A stretch of 64,000 nt of DNA from CAISCU01 sp943361925. GTDB taxonomy: Bacteria; Bacteroidota; Bacteroidia; UKL13-3. Position 1 is the first letter of the stretch. Each line of letters begins with the position of its first letter. Shown one piece after another: positions 8,676 through 17,542 of this stretch. Where the stretch lies: NCBI GenBank assembly GCA_943361925.1, contig CALRIT020000015.1, positions 1 through 64,000 of the forward strand, written 5' to 3'. A program made the position numbers and the translations under genes. The notes under the pieces are model-generated. The model saw nothing but the letters and a program-made list of their open reading frames with translations, searched no databases and had not been told where the DNA came from.

Positions 8676-9790
8676 GAAAACAAACCGTGCAATTTGGCCA
8701 TTTGTTCATTGGTGCCCAATACAATCAATTTATCGGAATTGAGCAAATTTTTGTTCATATCAGGATTTACTTCGTAGTTGCCATCCGACTTTTTTAATCC
8801 AATTACATTGGCGTTTGTTAATTGTCGAATGCCTAATTCTTTAATTGTATTTCCTTTTAAAACAGATTTGAGTTTCATTACCGAAAATTCTTCCAATAGA
8901 ACATCTGCTCCAACCTGTCCTGAAATGATATCAATGAATTCTTTTACATCAGGTAGTACTATTAATGAAGCCATATGAGCTCCACCAATTCTATCAGGCA
9001 TAATTACATTATTTGCTCCTGCCCTTTTTAATTTATTACATGATGAATTTGAAGTGGCTCTGCTTATGATGGTTAGGTTTGAATTTAATTCTCTTGCAGT
9101 TAAAACAACATAAACATTATCGGCATCTGCAGGCAAAGTTGTAATTAATCCACGTGCTTTTTCAATTCCTGCATCGATAAGGGTTTGATCGTGAGTAGCA
9201 TCATCAATTAAATAATAAGGATTATCTGTTTCATCCAAATAGTGTTCTATTAATTCCTTTTTACTTTCAACCACTACGTAAGGAATATTATTTTTCTTCA
9301 AAGTTTCGCAGGCTGCTTGTCCGTTTCTACCAAATCCACAAACAATTACATGGTTAGATAATGTTGTAATTTTTCTTTTCATTCTGCGTAATTTTAGATT
9401 TTCAAAAAATTGTCCTTCAAATAAAAAACGACCAATTAAAGTAATTGCATAGGCAAATACTCCTAAATTGGTAATAATTAAAAAAATAGTGAATATCCTG
9501 CCAATACTTGATAATGGGAAAATTTCACCATAACCAACTGTTGAAATTGTTGTAATGGTCATGAATAATGCATCCAGAAAACTTGCATTTTCTATGAGCA
9601 TATATCCAATAACACCAATAGTAATTGGTATTAATATTAACAATAGAATAAATATGAAACGATATTTTAATCTGAGGTTTTCCAATTCATCAAAGCTAAG
9701 GTTGACAATCCATTCTAAATATGACTTTTTCCCTATTTCAAAGTTAATATTTAGTTGAATAGGAAATCTAGGATAAACATATATTTGCAA
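8672..9790 (-). CDS. Potassium channel with TrkA-N (RCK) regulatory domain
   Basis: A two-helix K+ channel fused to a cytosolic RCK domain. Helix 1 is FIFILLLILIPITIGVIGYM (45-64), then a pore helix and selectivity filter TVGYGE (84-89), then helix 2 (IGRIFTIFLIITNLGVFAYA). From about residue 145 comes a Rossmann-type TrkA-N domain with the dinucleotide loop VIVCGFGRNGQAA and an acidic strand end (PYVVVESKKE), followed by a TrkA-C-like end. No in-frame ATG exists between residues 1 and 64, so the ~44-residue N-terminal extension is kept, though it overlaps a promoter-like element of the divergent peroxiredoxin gene. Confidence 0.88.
   Translation of the reverse strand: MQIYVYPRFPIQLNINFEIGKKSYLEWIVNLSFDELENLRLKYRFIFILLLILIPITIGVIGYMLIENASFLDALFMTITTISTVGYGEIFPLSSIGRIFTIFLIITNLGVFAYAITLIGRFLFEGQFFENLKLRRMKRKITTLSNHVIVCGFGRNGQAACETLKKNNIPYVVVESKKELIEHYLDETDNPYYLIDDATHDQTLIDAGIEKARGLITTLPADADNVYVVLTARELNSNLTIISRATSNSSCNKLKRAGANNVIMPDRIGGAHMASLIVLPDVKEFIDIISGQVGADVLLEEFSVMKLKSVLKGNTIKELGIRQLTNANVIGLKKSDGNYEVNPDMNKNLLNSDKLIVLGTNEQMAKLHGLFS
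9755..9787 (+). promoter_or_regulatory. Putative promoter of the peroxiredoxin gene
   Basis: TTG at 9755-9757 and TATATTTG at 9780-9787, a perfect TAnnTTTG, with 22 nt between them, about 35 nt upstream of the peroxiredoxin start. It lies inside the annotated 5' end of the divergent channel gene. Consensus match only. Confidence 0.45.
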
Positions 9791-9821
9791 ACATTATTAA
9801 AATAAATAAATATAAAATTAT

Positions 9822-10466
9822 ATGACAATGTTAGTTGGAAAAAAGGCACCTGTGTTTAGTGCAGATGCTGTTGTTAATGGTGGTGATTTTGAAGAAAATT
9901 TCTCTTTAACTCAATACATCGGTAAAAAGCATGTTTTATTCTTCTTTTACCCTTTGGATTTCACTTTTGTTTGTCCTACAGAAATTATAGCATTTCAAGA
10001 TAGAATTGCTGATTTTGAAAAAAGAGGTGTACAAGTTGTAGGATGTTCTGTTGATAGCAAATTCAGTCATTGGGCATGGTTAAATACTCCTAAAAATGAT
10101 GGTGGAATTCAAGGTGTTGAATACCCTTTGGTTGCTGATATCAATAAAACAATTTCAACAAATTATGGAGTTATTGCAGGTCATTATGATTATAACGAAT
10201 CAAATGAATTGATTTGGGTTGGTAATGGTGGAGAAGCTGCTGTTGCTTACAGAGGTTTATTCTTAATTGACAAAAATGGTATCGTTCGTCACCAAGTTGT
10301 TAATGACATGCCATTAGGAAGAAATATTGATGAAGCATTAAGAATGATTGATGCTTTGCAATTCTTCGAAGATAAAGGAGATGTTTGTCCTGCAAACTGG
10401 GAACAAGGAAAAGATGGTATGAAAGCAACTGCAGAAGGCGTTGCTGATTATTTAGGAAATCATTAA
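9822..10466 (+). CDS. 2-Cys peroxiredoxin (AhpC/TSA family)
   Basis: Thiol peroxidase that reduces H2O2 and organic or peroxynitrite-type peroxides in the cytoplasm. The peroxidatic cysteine is C51 in FTFVCPTEI and the resolving cysteine is C189 in VCPANW, so this is a typical 2-Cys enzyme. The GVEYPLVADINKTISTNYGV block and the 214-residue length fit the AhpC/Prx1 group. No ahpF is nearby, so the reductant is probably a thioredoxin encoded elsewhere. It is monocistronic, with its own promoter-like element and a strong terminator. Confidence 0.93.
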   Translation: MTMLVGKKAPVFSADAVVNGGDFEENFSLTQYIGKKHVLFFFYPLDFTFVCPTEIIAFQDRIADFEKRGVQVVGCSVDSKFSHWAWLNTPKNDGGIQGVEYPLVADINKTISTNYGVIAGHYDYNESNELIWVGNGGEAAVAYRGLFLIDKNGIVRHQVVNDMPLGRNIDEALRMIDALQFFEDKGDVCPANWEQGKDGMKATAEGVADYLGNH

Positions 10467-10484
10467 TCAACAAAAGAGTTTAAT

Positions 10485-10520
10485 AAAAGGCTTGTAGAGT
10501 TCATCTTTACAAGCCTTTTT
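10485..10520. terminator. Terminator after the peroxiredoxin gene
   Basis: AAAAGGCTTGTA (10485-10496) pairs perfectly with TACAAGCCTTTT, followed by more T. The A and T tracts make it bidirectional; the converging gene on the minus strand ends at 10606. Confidence 0.85.
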
Positions 10521-10605
10521 TGTTGATATAAATCCCGGCCTTAGAGATTACAAATGCTATAATTTTTGATTTTGTTTAAAGGAAAATAAGTAATTCATTC
10601 AAATC

Positions 10606-11421
10606 TCAAAAAAGTAAAACCAGAATTTGTAATCCAAAACTCCATTCAGAAATAACTCTATAATTATCTTGAATAAACTTTAATTGATTCTTATACCTTA
10701 ACATCAACAAATGAAGAAGTTGAATTAGGATTAAGCTGATAAAATAAATCAAAAATAAATCAGTAATAACGGCAAGCGAAATCGTAATCAGAGGGAAAAC
10801 ATACATAAAACCTAAAAGAGCATTTTTCATCTTTAAACTGCTATAAATATTTGGAATTTGATGAATCAAATCAAATTTTGATTCAATAATAGAAAGAGTA
10901 ATTACTCCGTATAAAACAGTAAAGAATATTACTGATGCCAGAAAAATTGTGTTTGCAGGAAAATCCATCAATACCTGAAAACAAATCGAAAAGGTATACA
11001 ATAAGCTAATCAGTACTTCCTTTTTCAAAAAAATCCATTTATTCAACTTTTGATGAAAGAAAAGGTAAATCAACAATAAAACTAAAAGTAAAAACGAATG
11101 AGAGAAATCCTTTTGATTAAAATAATTGACTACTAAATAGATGCCAATCAAAACAAATAATCCAATGAAATAAAGTAAAGGAATTTGAATTTTGGATAGC
11201 AAATAATGTCTTCTACTTATATTTTTACCATAGATTTGAATATCTCGAAAATGATCAAACCAATAAACCATTAAAGTACCAAGAATCAACAAAATCAATA
11301 GCTCCGGGCGACTGGAAATATCAAAGCTTTTGTTAATAGAAATAAATCCTATTGCAGCAACAATTGCAATATCAATACTTAACGCATTTAAATAAAAGAA
11401 AAACAACCTTATTAAGTTCAC
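10606..11421 (-). CDS. Multi-pass integral membrane protein, unknown function
   Basis: A 271-residue, strongly hydrophobic protein with about eight predicted transmembrane helices (for example LLILLILGTLMVYWFDHF, IPLLYFIGLFVLIGIYLVV, FLLLVLLLIYLFFHQ). Charged residues are confined to short loops. The topology loosely recalls UbiA-type prenyltransferases, and VYWFDHFRD sits where UbiA enzymes carry an NDxxD motif, but the second Asp-rich motif is not seen, so I do not assign that function. Its start is ~20-30 bp from the divergent gene at 11440. Confidence 0.6.
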   Translation of the reverse strand: MNLIRLFFFYLNALSIDIAIVAAIGFISINKSFDISSRPELLILLILGTLMVYWFDHFRDIQIYGKNISRRHYLLSKIQIPLLYFIGLFVLIGIYLVVNYFNQKDFSHSFLLLVLLLIYLFFHQKLNKWIFLKKEVLISLLYTFSICFQVLMDFPANTIFLASVIFFTVLYGVITLSIIESKFDLIHQIPNIYSSLKMKNALLGFMYVFPLITISLAVITDLFLIYFISLILIQLLHLLMLRYKNQLKFIQDNYRVISEWSFGLQILVLLF

Positions 11422-11439
11422 TTCAAAAAATTGATATCA

Positions 11440-11964
11440 ATGTTAAATAGAATGAAAACACTAAACAAACTATTCCTACTTTTTATACTTTTAAATTCAA
11501 ATTTAGCATTTGCTCAGGATGAAAAACCGGCAACAGGAACAAACAATTGGTTTGTTGAACTTGGTGGATCAGGTTTATTTTATTCATTAAATTATGAAAA
11601 GTACCTTTTCAAAAACCGTCAAGAAAACATAACTCTAACAGCTAGAGTTGGCGCCGCTTTTAACCCGATTGATTATACCTTTTTAAATACTTTATATCTA
11701 GAAAAAAACACCTTCATGGTTCCATTTACCAGTAGTATATTAATTGGTGAACAGAAAGATAAATTAGAATTAGGAGCAGGTTTTACCATGTTAACCAAAG
11801 ACTTTAGAGAACAAGAAATAGTACCTACTTTAGTTTTGGGTTTACGTGTGATAGAAAGTAACCGAATTTGCTTTAGAATAAGTTATGTCCCTATTTTTAG
11901 AGAAGAAGAATATTTGCATTGGTTGGGAGTAAGTTTAGGAATGAATTTTGGCAAAATCAGGTAA
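11440..11964 (+). CDS. Small exported beta-barrel-like protein
   Basis: About 174 residues, starting with a signal peptide (KLFLLFILLNSNLAFAQ). The mature part alternates hydrophobic and polar residues with Gly turns (FVELGGSGLFYSLNYEKYLF, LTARVGAAFNPIDYTF, LGLRVIESNRICFRISYVP, LGVSLGMNFGKIR), the pattern of a small outer-membrane barrel. A TTG at 11431 and an ATG at 11452 are alternative starts; all keep the signal peptide. No specific family recognised. Confidence 0.6.
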   Translation: MLNRMKTLNKLFLLFILLNSNLAFAQDEKPATGTNNWFVELGGSGLFYSLNYEKYLFKNRQENITLTARVGAAFNPIDYTFLNTLYLEKNTFMVPFTSSILIGEQKDKLELGAGFTMLTKDFREQEIVPTLVLGLRVIESNRICFRISYVPIFREEEYLHWLGVSLGMNFGKIR

Positions 11965-12243
11965 TTAGAATCTGAAATATTTTACAATCATTAAAATGAA
12001 AACCTGAATAATCTATTGTTTAATTTTTTTGTCAGATTAAAAAACTAAGGAATTCCTTAAAGTTCTATTTTATGGAAATTGCACTTTAACAAAATGGGAT
12101 TTTACAGAAAAATTTATAATCATTTAAATATGCTATCAGCTATCCATATGTTAATTTAATATTATCAAATAGTAATTATTATCAAAAGTAAATATTAAGG
12201 AAAAAATATTTGAAATCATGTTTTATCTATTTTAATTGGAAAC

Positions 12244-12471
12244 ATGAAACCACAATACCAATACATTATTGAATCTGAATTTTTAAAACCGAATAGTTTT
12301 CATTCAGACATCAATGAACTTTTTGAAATTATAACACCCATTTATAAATCAAGGGAAGGAATTATTCATCCTAAGTTTGGATTCTGCAAAGATTTAATCT
12401 GCAGTAATAACATGGTCTCTGAACCCATTACTATTTATTTAGGTGCAAATGATAAAAGAACTGAACAATAA
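12244..12471 (+). CDS. Putative antitoxin of a VapBC-like pair (diverged DUF2281-like)
   Basis: A 75-residue protein whose end overlaps the PIN-domain gene by 23 nt, the arrangement of an antitoxin translated before its toxin. Its C-terminal half, PKFGFCKDLICS followed by EPITIYLG, faintly matches the DUF2281 antitoxin pattern (GxxKGLIxMSDDFDEPLEDF), but the acidic SDDFDEP core is mostly lost. I infer the role from position and this weak resemblance. It is preceded by ~280 bp of AT-rich DNA without visible genes. Confidence 0.45.
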   Translation: MKPQYQYIIESEFLKPNSFHSDINELFEIITPIYKSREGIIHPKFGFCKDLICSNNMVSEPITIYLGANDKRTEQ

Positions 12472-12859
12472 ACTTTTAGATTTAGAAACTCTTATTTGGT
12501 ATCTGGAAGGCAATGAAAAACTTCCAGTAGAAATTAGAGAATTAATAGAAAATGAAAGTGGATTTAACTATGTTAGCATGACTAGTATTTGGGAACTAGC
12601 TATTAGAGTACAAAACAAAGAAATCCATCTTCATTTTCCATTAAGAGTGCTTGAAACAATTCTTTTTCAAAATCACTTTTTGATACTGCAACCAGGAATT
12701 AATGAATTTGATACTTTAAGTAATTTACCAGGTGATAATCGTGAAATATTTAGCCGAATCCTCATTTCAACAGCCATCAACAAAAATCTAATTCTAATTT
12801 CAAGTAAAGATTTTGATGAAATACAAGGAATGAAATTGGTTAAATGGAAGGCAAACTAA
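12449..12859 (+). CDS. PIN-domain protein, VapC-like, active site partly degenerate
   Basis: PIN-domain ribonuclease fold of the Sll0205-like VapC group. The N-terminal strand reads LLDLETLIWYL, where the family has LLDTHxLLW; the first Asp is kept. VSMTSIWELAIRVQNKEI matches the conserved SxxSxWExAIKxxxGKL, including the central Glu. The family segment HRDPFDRxLIAQA appears as NREIFSRILISTA, so its two Asp are replaced by Glu and Ser; ILISSKDFDE retains the last Asp. I use the ATG at 12449; a GTG at 12443 is also in frame. It may be a weakened or inactive nuclease. Confidence 0.6.
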   Translation: MIKELNNKLLDLETLIWYLEGNEKLPVEIRELIENESGFNYVSMTSIWELAIRVQNKEIHLHFPLRVLETILFQNHFLILQPGINEFDTLSNLPGDNREIFSRILISTAINKNLILISSKDFDEIQGMKLVKWKAN

Positions 12860-12875
12860 GAGAAACCTAATACTT

Positions 12876-14174
12876 CTATTTTTGTAAATATAACCTCATA
12901 AATTCATTAGGTTTTAGACCATAATCTTTTACTCTTCTTCTCTTACCCAAATATAAACTTTGTGGCAAGCTTCTAATTCCTAACTGTTTACTTAATTCCC
13001 TTGTTCCATTTACCAAAAAATAATTAGGTTTTGCCTGATCTTGGTAAATACTTAGGTCGTAACTTTTCTTTAAGTAAAGAACACAAATTACTTTAAGATG
13101 ACTTGAATCAAGAGCCGCAATTTGTCTTAATAAAAGCGTATCTGAATCAAAGTTTTTGGTATTTGGACCAGCAAAGTAGATGTAAAGTTCTTTTCTTTTA
13201 AACTTTCTTAATTTCTTCTTTTCACCTGTTGCAAAGTTCAATTTCACATTTGGAACCTTTTTACCTTTTGCAATTCTACCCAAACCATTTGAAGTTTGGG
13301 TTGGTTTGATGATTAACTTTTTCCCTAATTTATCTGCGTATAAAATCTGAAACACATTTCCATTTTTTTCGAAAAAATTCTCTTTGGGATTACTACTTAT
13401 TACCTGATATGAAAGTGGGTTCGTTGCATCAAATATTGTATCATTATAATTTATAAAAACTACCTTATCGGTATCAGCATCATTATAAAAACCATTTGCA
13501 TTTGCATCATATAAAGCAATTCTAAACGAATCACTTTCCATTGTCATTATCCCGGAACGGGCCAAAAATCTTTGTTCTCTGTAAGTGTATTCAATTCCTG
13601 CAAAAATTCTTCCTTTATAAGTATATGCATAATATTCATCCATGTACTTTTTAAAATCAGCTTTTCCAAACAACTTATTTCTGGTTAACTGCACTTTAAT
13701 TCTTGCCAAACTATCATTAGAATTAGCTAACTCAAATTCAATCGGTGGTTCATCAAAATAAGGCAAGGTGAATCTTGGATCATCTGTAAAATCAAAATTT
13801 TGGTTGTAATCAACAAACATATGAGGATGTTTATGAAAAGGATTACATACCAATACACTTACATAACCTGGATTTTGTGGAACATTTGAACCAGTAAAAA
13901 ATATATAACCATATGCGTAATAATTGTATCCGGCCGGTTTTTTAATTATAATATTCTTTTCAGGTCGAAGGTCTTCAAAATCCATACTTTTAATTGTATC
14001 ACCTTGTGCCATAAATAAAGCCAATGTTATTTGGAATTTATGAAACCTTTCATCTTTGGCATAATCAGCTAAATTGATAACAATACTATCATTTACAGTT
14101 GTTTGAGCTTTTGAATAATTCAAAGAAAAACTAAAAAAACCCAAAAAGATTATAACTGATTTTAAATACCTCAT
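12876..14174 (-). CDS. Exported protein with a redox-inactive thioredoxin-like C-terminal domain
   Basis: 432 residues with a signal peptide ending at YSKAQ. The middle carries two Asp/Asn-rich loops, DYNQNFDFTDD and DANANGFYNDADTD, that look like calcium-binding DxNxDG turns. The last ~110 residues (ELYIYFAGPNTKNFDSD, LKVICVLYLKKS, GIRSLPQSLYLG) follow the order of a TlpA/thioredoxin fold: strand, helix, strand, cis-Pro loop. The site that should hold CxxC reads AGPNTKNF, so no disulfide chemistry is expected. The function is unknown; it is probably periplasmic. Confidence 0.6.
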   Translation of the reverse strand: MRYLKSVIIFLGFFSFSLNYSKAQTTVNDSIVINLADYAKDERFHKFQITLALFMAQGDTIKSMDFEDLRPEKNIIIKKPAGYNYYAYGYIFFTGSNVPQNPGYVSVLVCNPFHKHPHMFVDYNQNFDFTDDPRFTLPYFDEPPIEFELANSNDSLARIKVQLTRNKLFGKADFKKYMDEYYAYTYKGRIFAGIEYTYREQRFLARSGIMTMESDSFRIALYDANANGFYNDADTDKVVFINYNDTIFDATNPLSYQVISSNPKENFFEKNGNVFQILYADKLGKKLIIKPTQTSNGLGRIAKGKKVPNVKLNFATGEKKKLRKFKRKELYIYFAGPNTKNFDSDTLLLRQIAALDSSHLKVICVLYLKKSYDLSIYQDQAKPNYFLVNGTRELSKQLGIRSLPQSLYLGKRRRVKDYGLKPNEFMRLYLQK

Positions 14175-14430
14175 AAAAAATAAATTAGCAAATACAAAAA
14201 CGTAATTGACAAGGTAAAAATACTATTTACAGCTAAATATAAAATGATTTTCATCGGAGAATGAAAAAAATGAAAATCTAATTATTGGAGTTACTAAAAA
14301 TGAAAATTCAAACTATTCCACCAATGGGGTTTATTTCTATTCAGAAAAAAGAATGAATCTGTTTTGGAATTGGATAGTGCTAGCGATTAAAAATTAGGTC
14401 TAACAAAATAAAAACGGATAACTCGTTTTC

Positions 14431-14793
14431 CTAATTTAAGTGAAGCAATTGAGAATAAATATCCTTTAAGTTTTGGGCATATTTTAAAACTTGCTCAATT
14501 TTATATCGATTATTTGAATTTCTAAAAATAACTAATAAACCCAACATAGATTCCTGAACTTCGATTTTACATGTTTGAATGCCAGTTTTAAATTTTTCAA
14601 AATCAGATTCATCTTTTAGAGAATCAACAATTCTTAAAATTTTGGGTGCATGATTCATAATTTCAATAGCATCGAAATTATTTTCATCTGTTTCAAACTG
14701 TTTTACAATTTCAAAACAGGCATTTGCAAACAAATAACTTTCCCTTCTGACCTCTTCAAAACTATATTTTCCTTTACCCCAAAATTGCTTCAT
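14431..14793 (-). CDS. Small helical protein, unknown function
   Basis: 120 residues, highly charged and almost entirely helix-favouring (RRESYLFANACFEIVKQFE, KFKTGIQTCKIEVQESMLG, RYKIEQVLKYAQNLKDIYSQ), with no signal peptide or membrane segment. The size and helix pattern recall short four-helix bundle proteins, but I see no firm family motif. Its codon use is like its neighbours. The ~255 bp between it and the next gene upstream of 14174 hold nothing I can name. Confidence 0.5.
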   Translation of the reverse strand: MKQFWGKGKYSFEEVRRESYLFANACFEIVKQFETDENNFDAIEIMNHAPKILRIVDSLKDESDFEKFKTGIQTCKIEVQESMLGLLVIFRNSNNRYKIEQVLKYAQNLKDIYSQLLHLN

Positions 14794-14875
14794 TCTTATT
14801 TAATATTTCACTAAAAAAACAAAAATGAAATAAAAAATGAAAATCAATCTATAAAGAATGGGATGTTAAAAACAC

Positions 14876-14911
14876 AAAAAAGGGTCAAATCTTTCGAATT
14901 GACCCTTTTTT
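14876..14911 (-). terminator. Terminator of the T9SS cargo gene at 14933
   Basis: AAAAAGGGTCAA pairs perfectly with TTGACCCTTTTT across a 10-nt loop just downstream of the minus-strand stop. A/T tracts lie on both sides. Confidence 0.85.
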
Positions 14912-14932
14912 GATTAATTAGTTAAACTTCAA

Positions 14933-17404
14933 CTATTTCGCAATCACAAATTTCATGGTTTTAAAACCATTTGCATTTTTGAAATTACAGAAATAAACTC
15001 CACTTTCTAAAGCAGAAAGGTTAAAGTTAGTATGAATATCTTTGGTATAAAAAGTTTTGCTTTCTACCAATCTACCACTCATATCTAAAATTGAAACTTC
15101 TAATGGTAATGTTTTAGTTCCTGTAACATTAATGGTTAATTCTTCTTTAGCAGGGTTCGGATATAAGCTGGTTAAAACACCTAATAACTCATTTTCATTT
15201 ACACCAACAGGTAAGTAAACAACAACTGATCTAACTGCTGAACCTGTATTACCAGCTTTATCTTTTACTGAGTAAAGAATTCCGTAAGTATTAACTTTAC
15301 TAGAATCTACAAAACTTGTGAAAGTTACACTAGAGGTTAAATCACCATCGATATTATCATTAGCAGTAAATCCTGGATCAACATAAGAACCATTTAATAA
15401 TAATGAATCAGGATTTTTACCTAACAAAGTAATAACTGGTCTTGTAGTATCAGCGATATCAGAAAAATCTAAATCATTGCTATCTCTTGGCTCTAATTTC
15501 CAGTTACTGAAACTTAAATAAAATACACCTTGAGCTTTTTTCATTAACTGTCCAACTCTTAAGTTTTGGTTGAATAAATCAGGTAAAGAACCTGCAATAT
15601 CATCAACACGTAAACCTGTAGTAGCATTTTTATCTGTATTGATTAAAAACTCACCAAAACCAGGATCAGTATCAGCACCGTCTGCATTTTTCTTAACAAC
15701 ATAAACGCTATCAAAACTAACAATCATTCCTTCAAATGGAGTTAATTCCCATCTTCTGGCAGCTGAAGCACTAATTGTAGCAATATCATTAATGTTTAAT
15801 CCAGTTTTAACAGGAGGTAAAGTATTTCCAGAAGAAATTTTAGTTGCATTAGGGAATACCAAAGCTGTAACTCCAAAACTTTCTACAACTCTTGTTGAAG
15901 TAATATTGATTTCATCACCAACTCTCCAAGAAGCAGTAGCATCGCCAACTTGTCTGTTTACTATGATAGCAGTATTTGAATCATTGGTATTTTTAGTTTG
16001 AAGAGTTAAAATATTAACTGTTCCTTGAGCCATACTAGTTGAGGTAACAATTGCATTGATGTTTAAATTTGTCAATGAATCACCATTCCAAATACTTGAA
16101 TTATTCGGAGTAACACTGAATTGCAAATCCTTTATAGATTGAGGTCCTCCATCCATAATTACATAATTGCTGTTTGTTGCAAAAGTATCTGGAGAATAGT
16201 TTGCGAAATTATTAGCATCAGTTAATTTGATGAAATATTTTACTACAGAACCATTAGCATATGGAGGAATTTTACCAAACCAAACCATAGTATCATTTGG
16301 CAATTGATTACGAGACATTGTAACTGAATCAAAACCTGGAGTCATTAATCCATTTGCATAGAATAATTTCAAGTTTGAAACTCTAGCTGAACCTTGTAAA
16401 ACTTTAGCAGTAATAAATACTGAATCTGTTGAATTAGCAATTACAGGGATTCTGCTTTTACTTTCAAGAATTGGAGGAGTATAACTAGATTGACCTAAAT
16501 CACTAGGTTTTAATGGAGCAAGTGTATACCTAAATTGACCACCAATAAAAGATTCAATAACAACACCTTTTATGAAAGCTAATTTAGTTCCAATTACTGG
16601 AGGTGTAAATCTACCCACTGGTAAAGTATCAGCAGCAAAATTATCATTTCTGAACCAACCAGAAAAATCACCAATATCAATTGCGTTTCCTTTGTTATCA
16701 GCAACAGACCAGAACCATCTCGATCCACTTGGTGTTCTCGTAAATACAGTAACATCTTTTAATTCAACATATGAACCTTCCCATTTTTCGCCTGAAACTT
16801 TTTGTATAACCTGACCAGTATTTGCATTACCTGTCATTAACGAATCAATTGTTATCTCAGCAGGTTTAATAGAGTAAGGATTTAAATCTAGGATTTCAAC
16901 TCCATTTTCCCAATCTACATTTGCCTTAATCATATTTACTTGGCTTTGACCAGTTTTTGAAGTTGCAGGTGCAGAACCTCTAAATTGACGAATTACACCT
17001 GTCACACGAACTTTAGTTCCGGGTCTTAAGTTTTCGTAAAATTTAGTTTCATTTAATAATTGAGCAAGTGATCTTCCTGTTCCAGCAGGTTCACACATAA
17101 TTTCTACTCCACCCCAAGGTTTTGCAATGGTATCTGCCGATAAAACAGTTGCTTTTCTGCTGGTAGACAAACCGTAAGTTCTAGGGTCGAATAATACATA
17201 ACCATCAAATCTTACTGTATCTCTGTAAAGAGTGTCAGAAAAACCAGGGTTTACATAATCAGAAGAGTCATTTGGAGGAGTTGCACCCAATTTTGCACTA
17301 TTTACAAACTGAACAGTTGAAATAGGAACAACCGGATAAGGATTTTGTGCAGATGCTAACACTGTTATGTAGCAAAATGCGATTAAAAGTAATATTCTTT
17401 TCAT
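14933..17404 (-). CDS. Large secreted protein with Ig-like domain and T9SS type A sorting domain
   Basis: 823 residues. A signal peptide (LLIAFCYITVLASAQ) is followed by repeated beta-rich segments that look like OB-fold/DUF5689-like modules (PGTKVRVTGVIRQF, WEGSYVELKDVTVF, RWELTPFEGMIVSFDSVYV). Next comes a bacterial Ig-like domain of the DUF5011 kind (PVITLLGKNPDSLLLNG, DNIDGDLTSSVTF, YSVKDKAGNTGSAVRSVVV). The last ~75 residues are a type A T9SS sorting domain: LYPNPAKEELTINV, ILDMSGRLV, LSALESGVYFCNF, KTMKFVIAK. It is therefore predicted to cross the outer membrane by T9SS and be anchored or released. No enzymatic motif is visible. Confidence 0.8.
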   Translation of the reverse strand: MKRILLLIAFCYITVLASAQNPYPVVPISTVQFVNSAKLGATPPNDSSDYVNPGFSDTLYRDTVRFDGYVLFDPRTYGLSTSRKATVLSADTIAKPWGGVEIMCEPAGTGRSLAQLLNETKFYENLRPGTKVRVTGVIRQFRGSAPATSKTGQSQVNMIKANVDWENGVEILDLNPYSIKPAEITIDSLMTGNANTGQVIQKVSGEKWEGSYVELKDVTVFTRTPSGSRWFWSVADNKGNAIDIGDFSGWFRNDNFAADTLPVGRFTPPVIGTKLAFIKGVVIESFIGGQFRYTLAPLKPSDLGQSSYTPPILESKSRIPVIANSTDSVFITAKVLQGSARVSNLKLFYANGLMTPGFDSVTMSRNQLPNDTMVWFGKIPPYANGSVVKYFIKLTDANNFANYSPDTFATNSNYVIMDGGPQSIKDLQFSVTPNNSSIWNGDSLTNLNINAIVTSTSMAQGTVNILTLQTKNTNDSNTAIIVNRQVGDATASWRVGDEINITSTRVVESFGVTALVFPNATKISSGNTLPPVKTGLNINDIATISASAARRWELTPFEGMIVSFDSVYVVKKNADGADTDPGFGEFLINTDKNATTGLRVDDIAGSLPDLFNQNLRVGQLMKKAQGVFYLSFSNWKLEPRDSNDLDFSDIADTTRPVITLLGKNPDSLLLNGSYVDPGFTANDNIDGDLTSSVTFTSFVDSSKVNTYGILYSVKDKAGNTGSAVRSVVVYLPVGVNENELLGVLTSLYPNPAKEELTINVTGTKTLPLEVSILDMSGRLVESKTFYTKDIHTNFNLSALESGVYFCNFKNANGFKTMKFVIAK

Positions 17405-17542
17405 AATTGAGGTTTTAACCTTTTGCTACAAAGCTAAGCTTAAGCTTTACGTTATACAAGTTATCAAAACCTCAATTTTGATGAAAATAAGTTACCAAAT
17501 ATTAACAATCAAGAAATTTGGCGATTTCTAAAGATTGATTCT

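Noticed and set aside
10606..11421. UbiA prenyltransferase
   Set aside because: Helix count fits, but only one weak Asp-rich loop is present and the second conserved motif is missing.
14431..14793. 23S rRNA intervening-sequence four-helix bundle protein
   Set aside because: Size and helices fit loosely, but the characteristic motifs of that family are not seen, so the gene is left unnamed.
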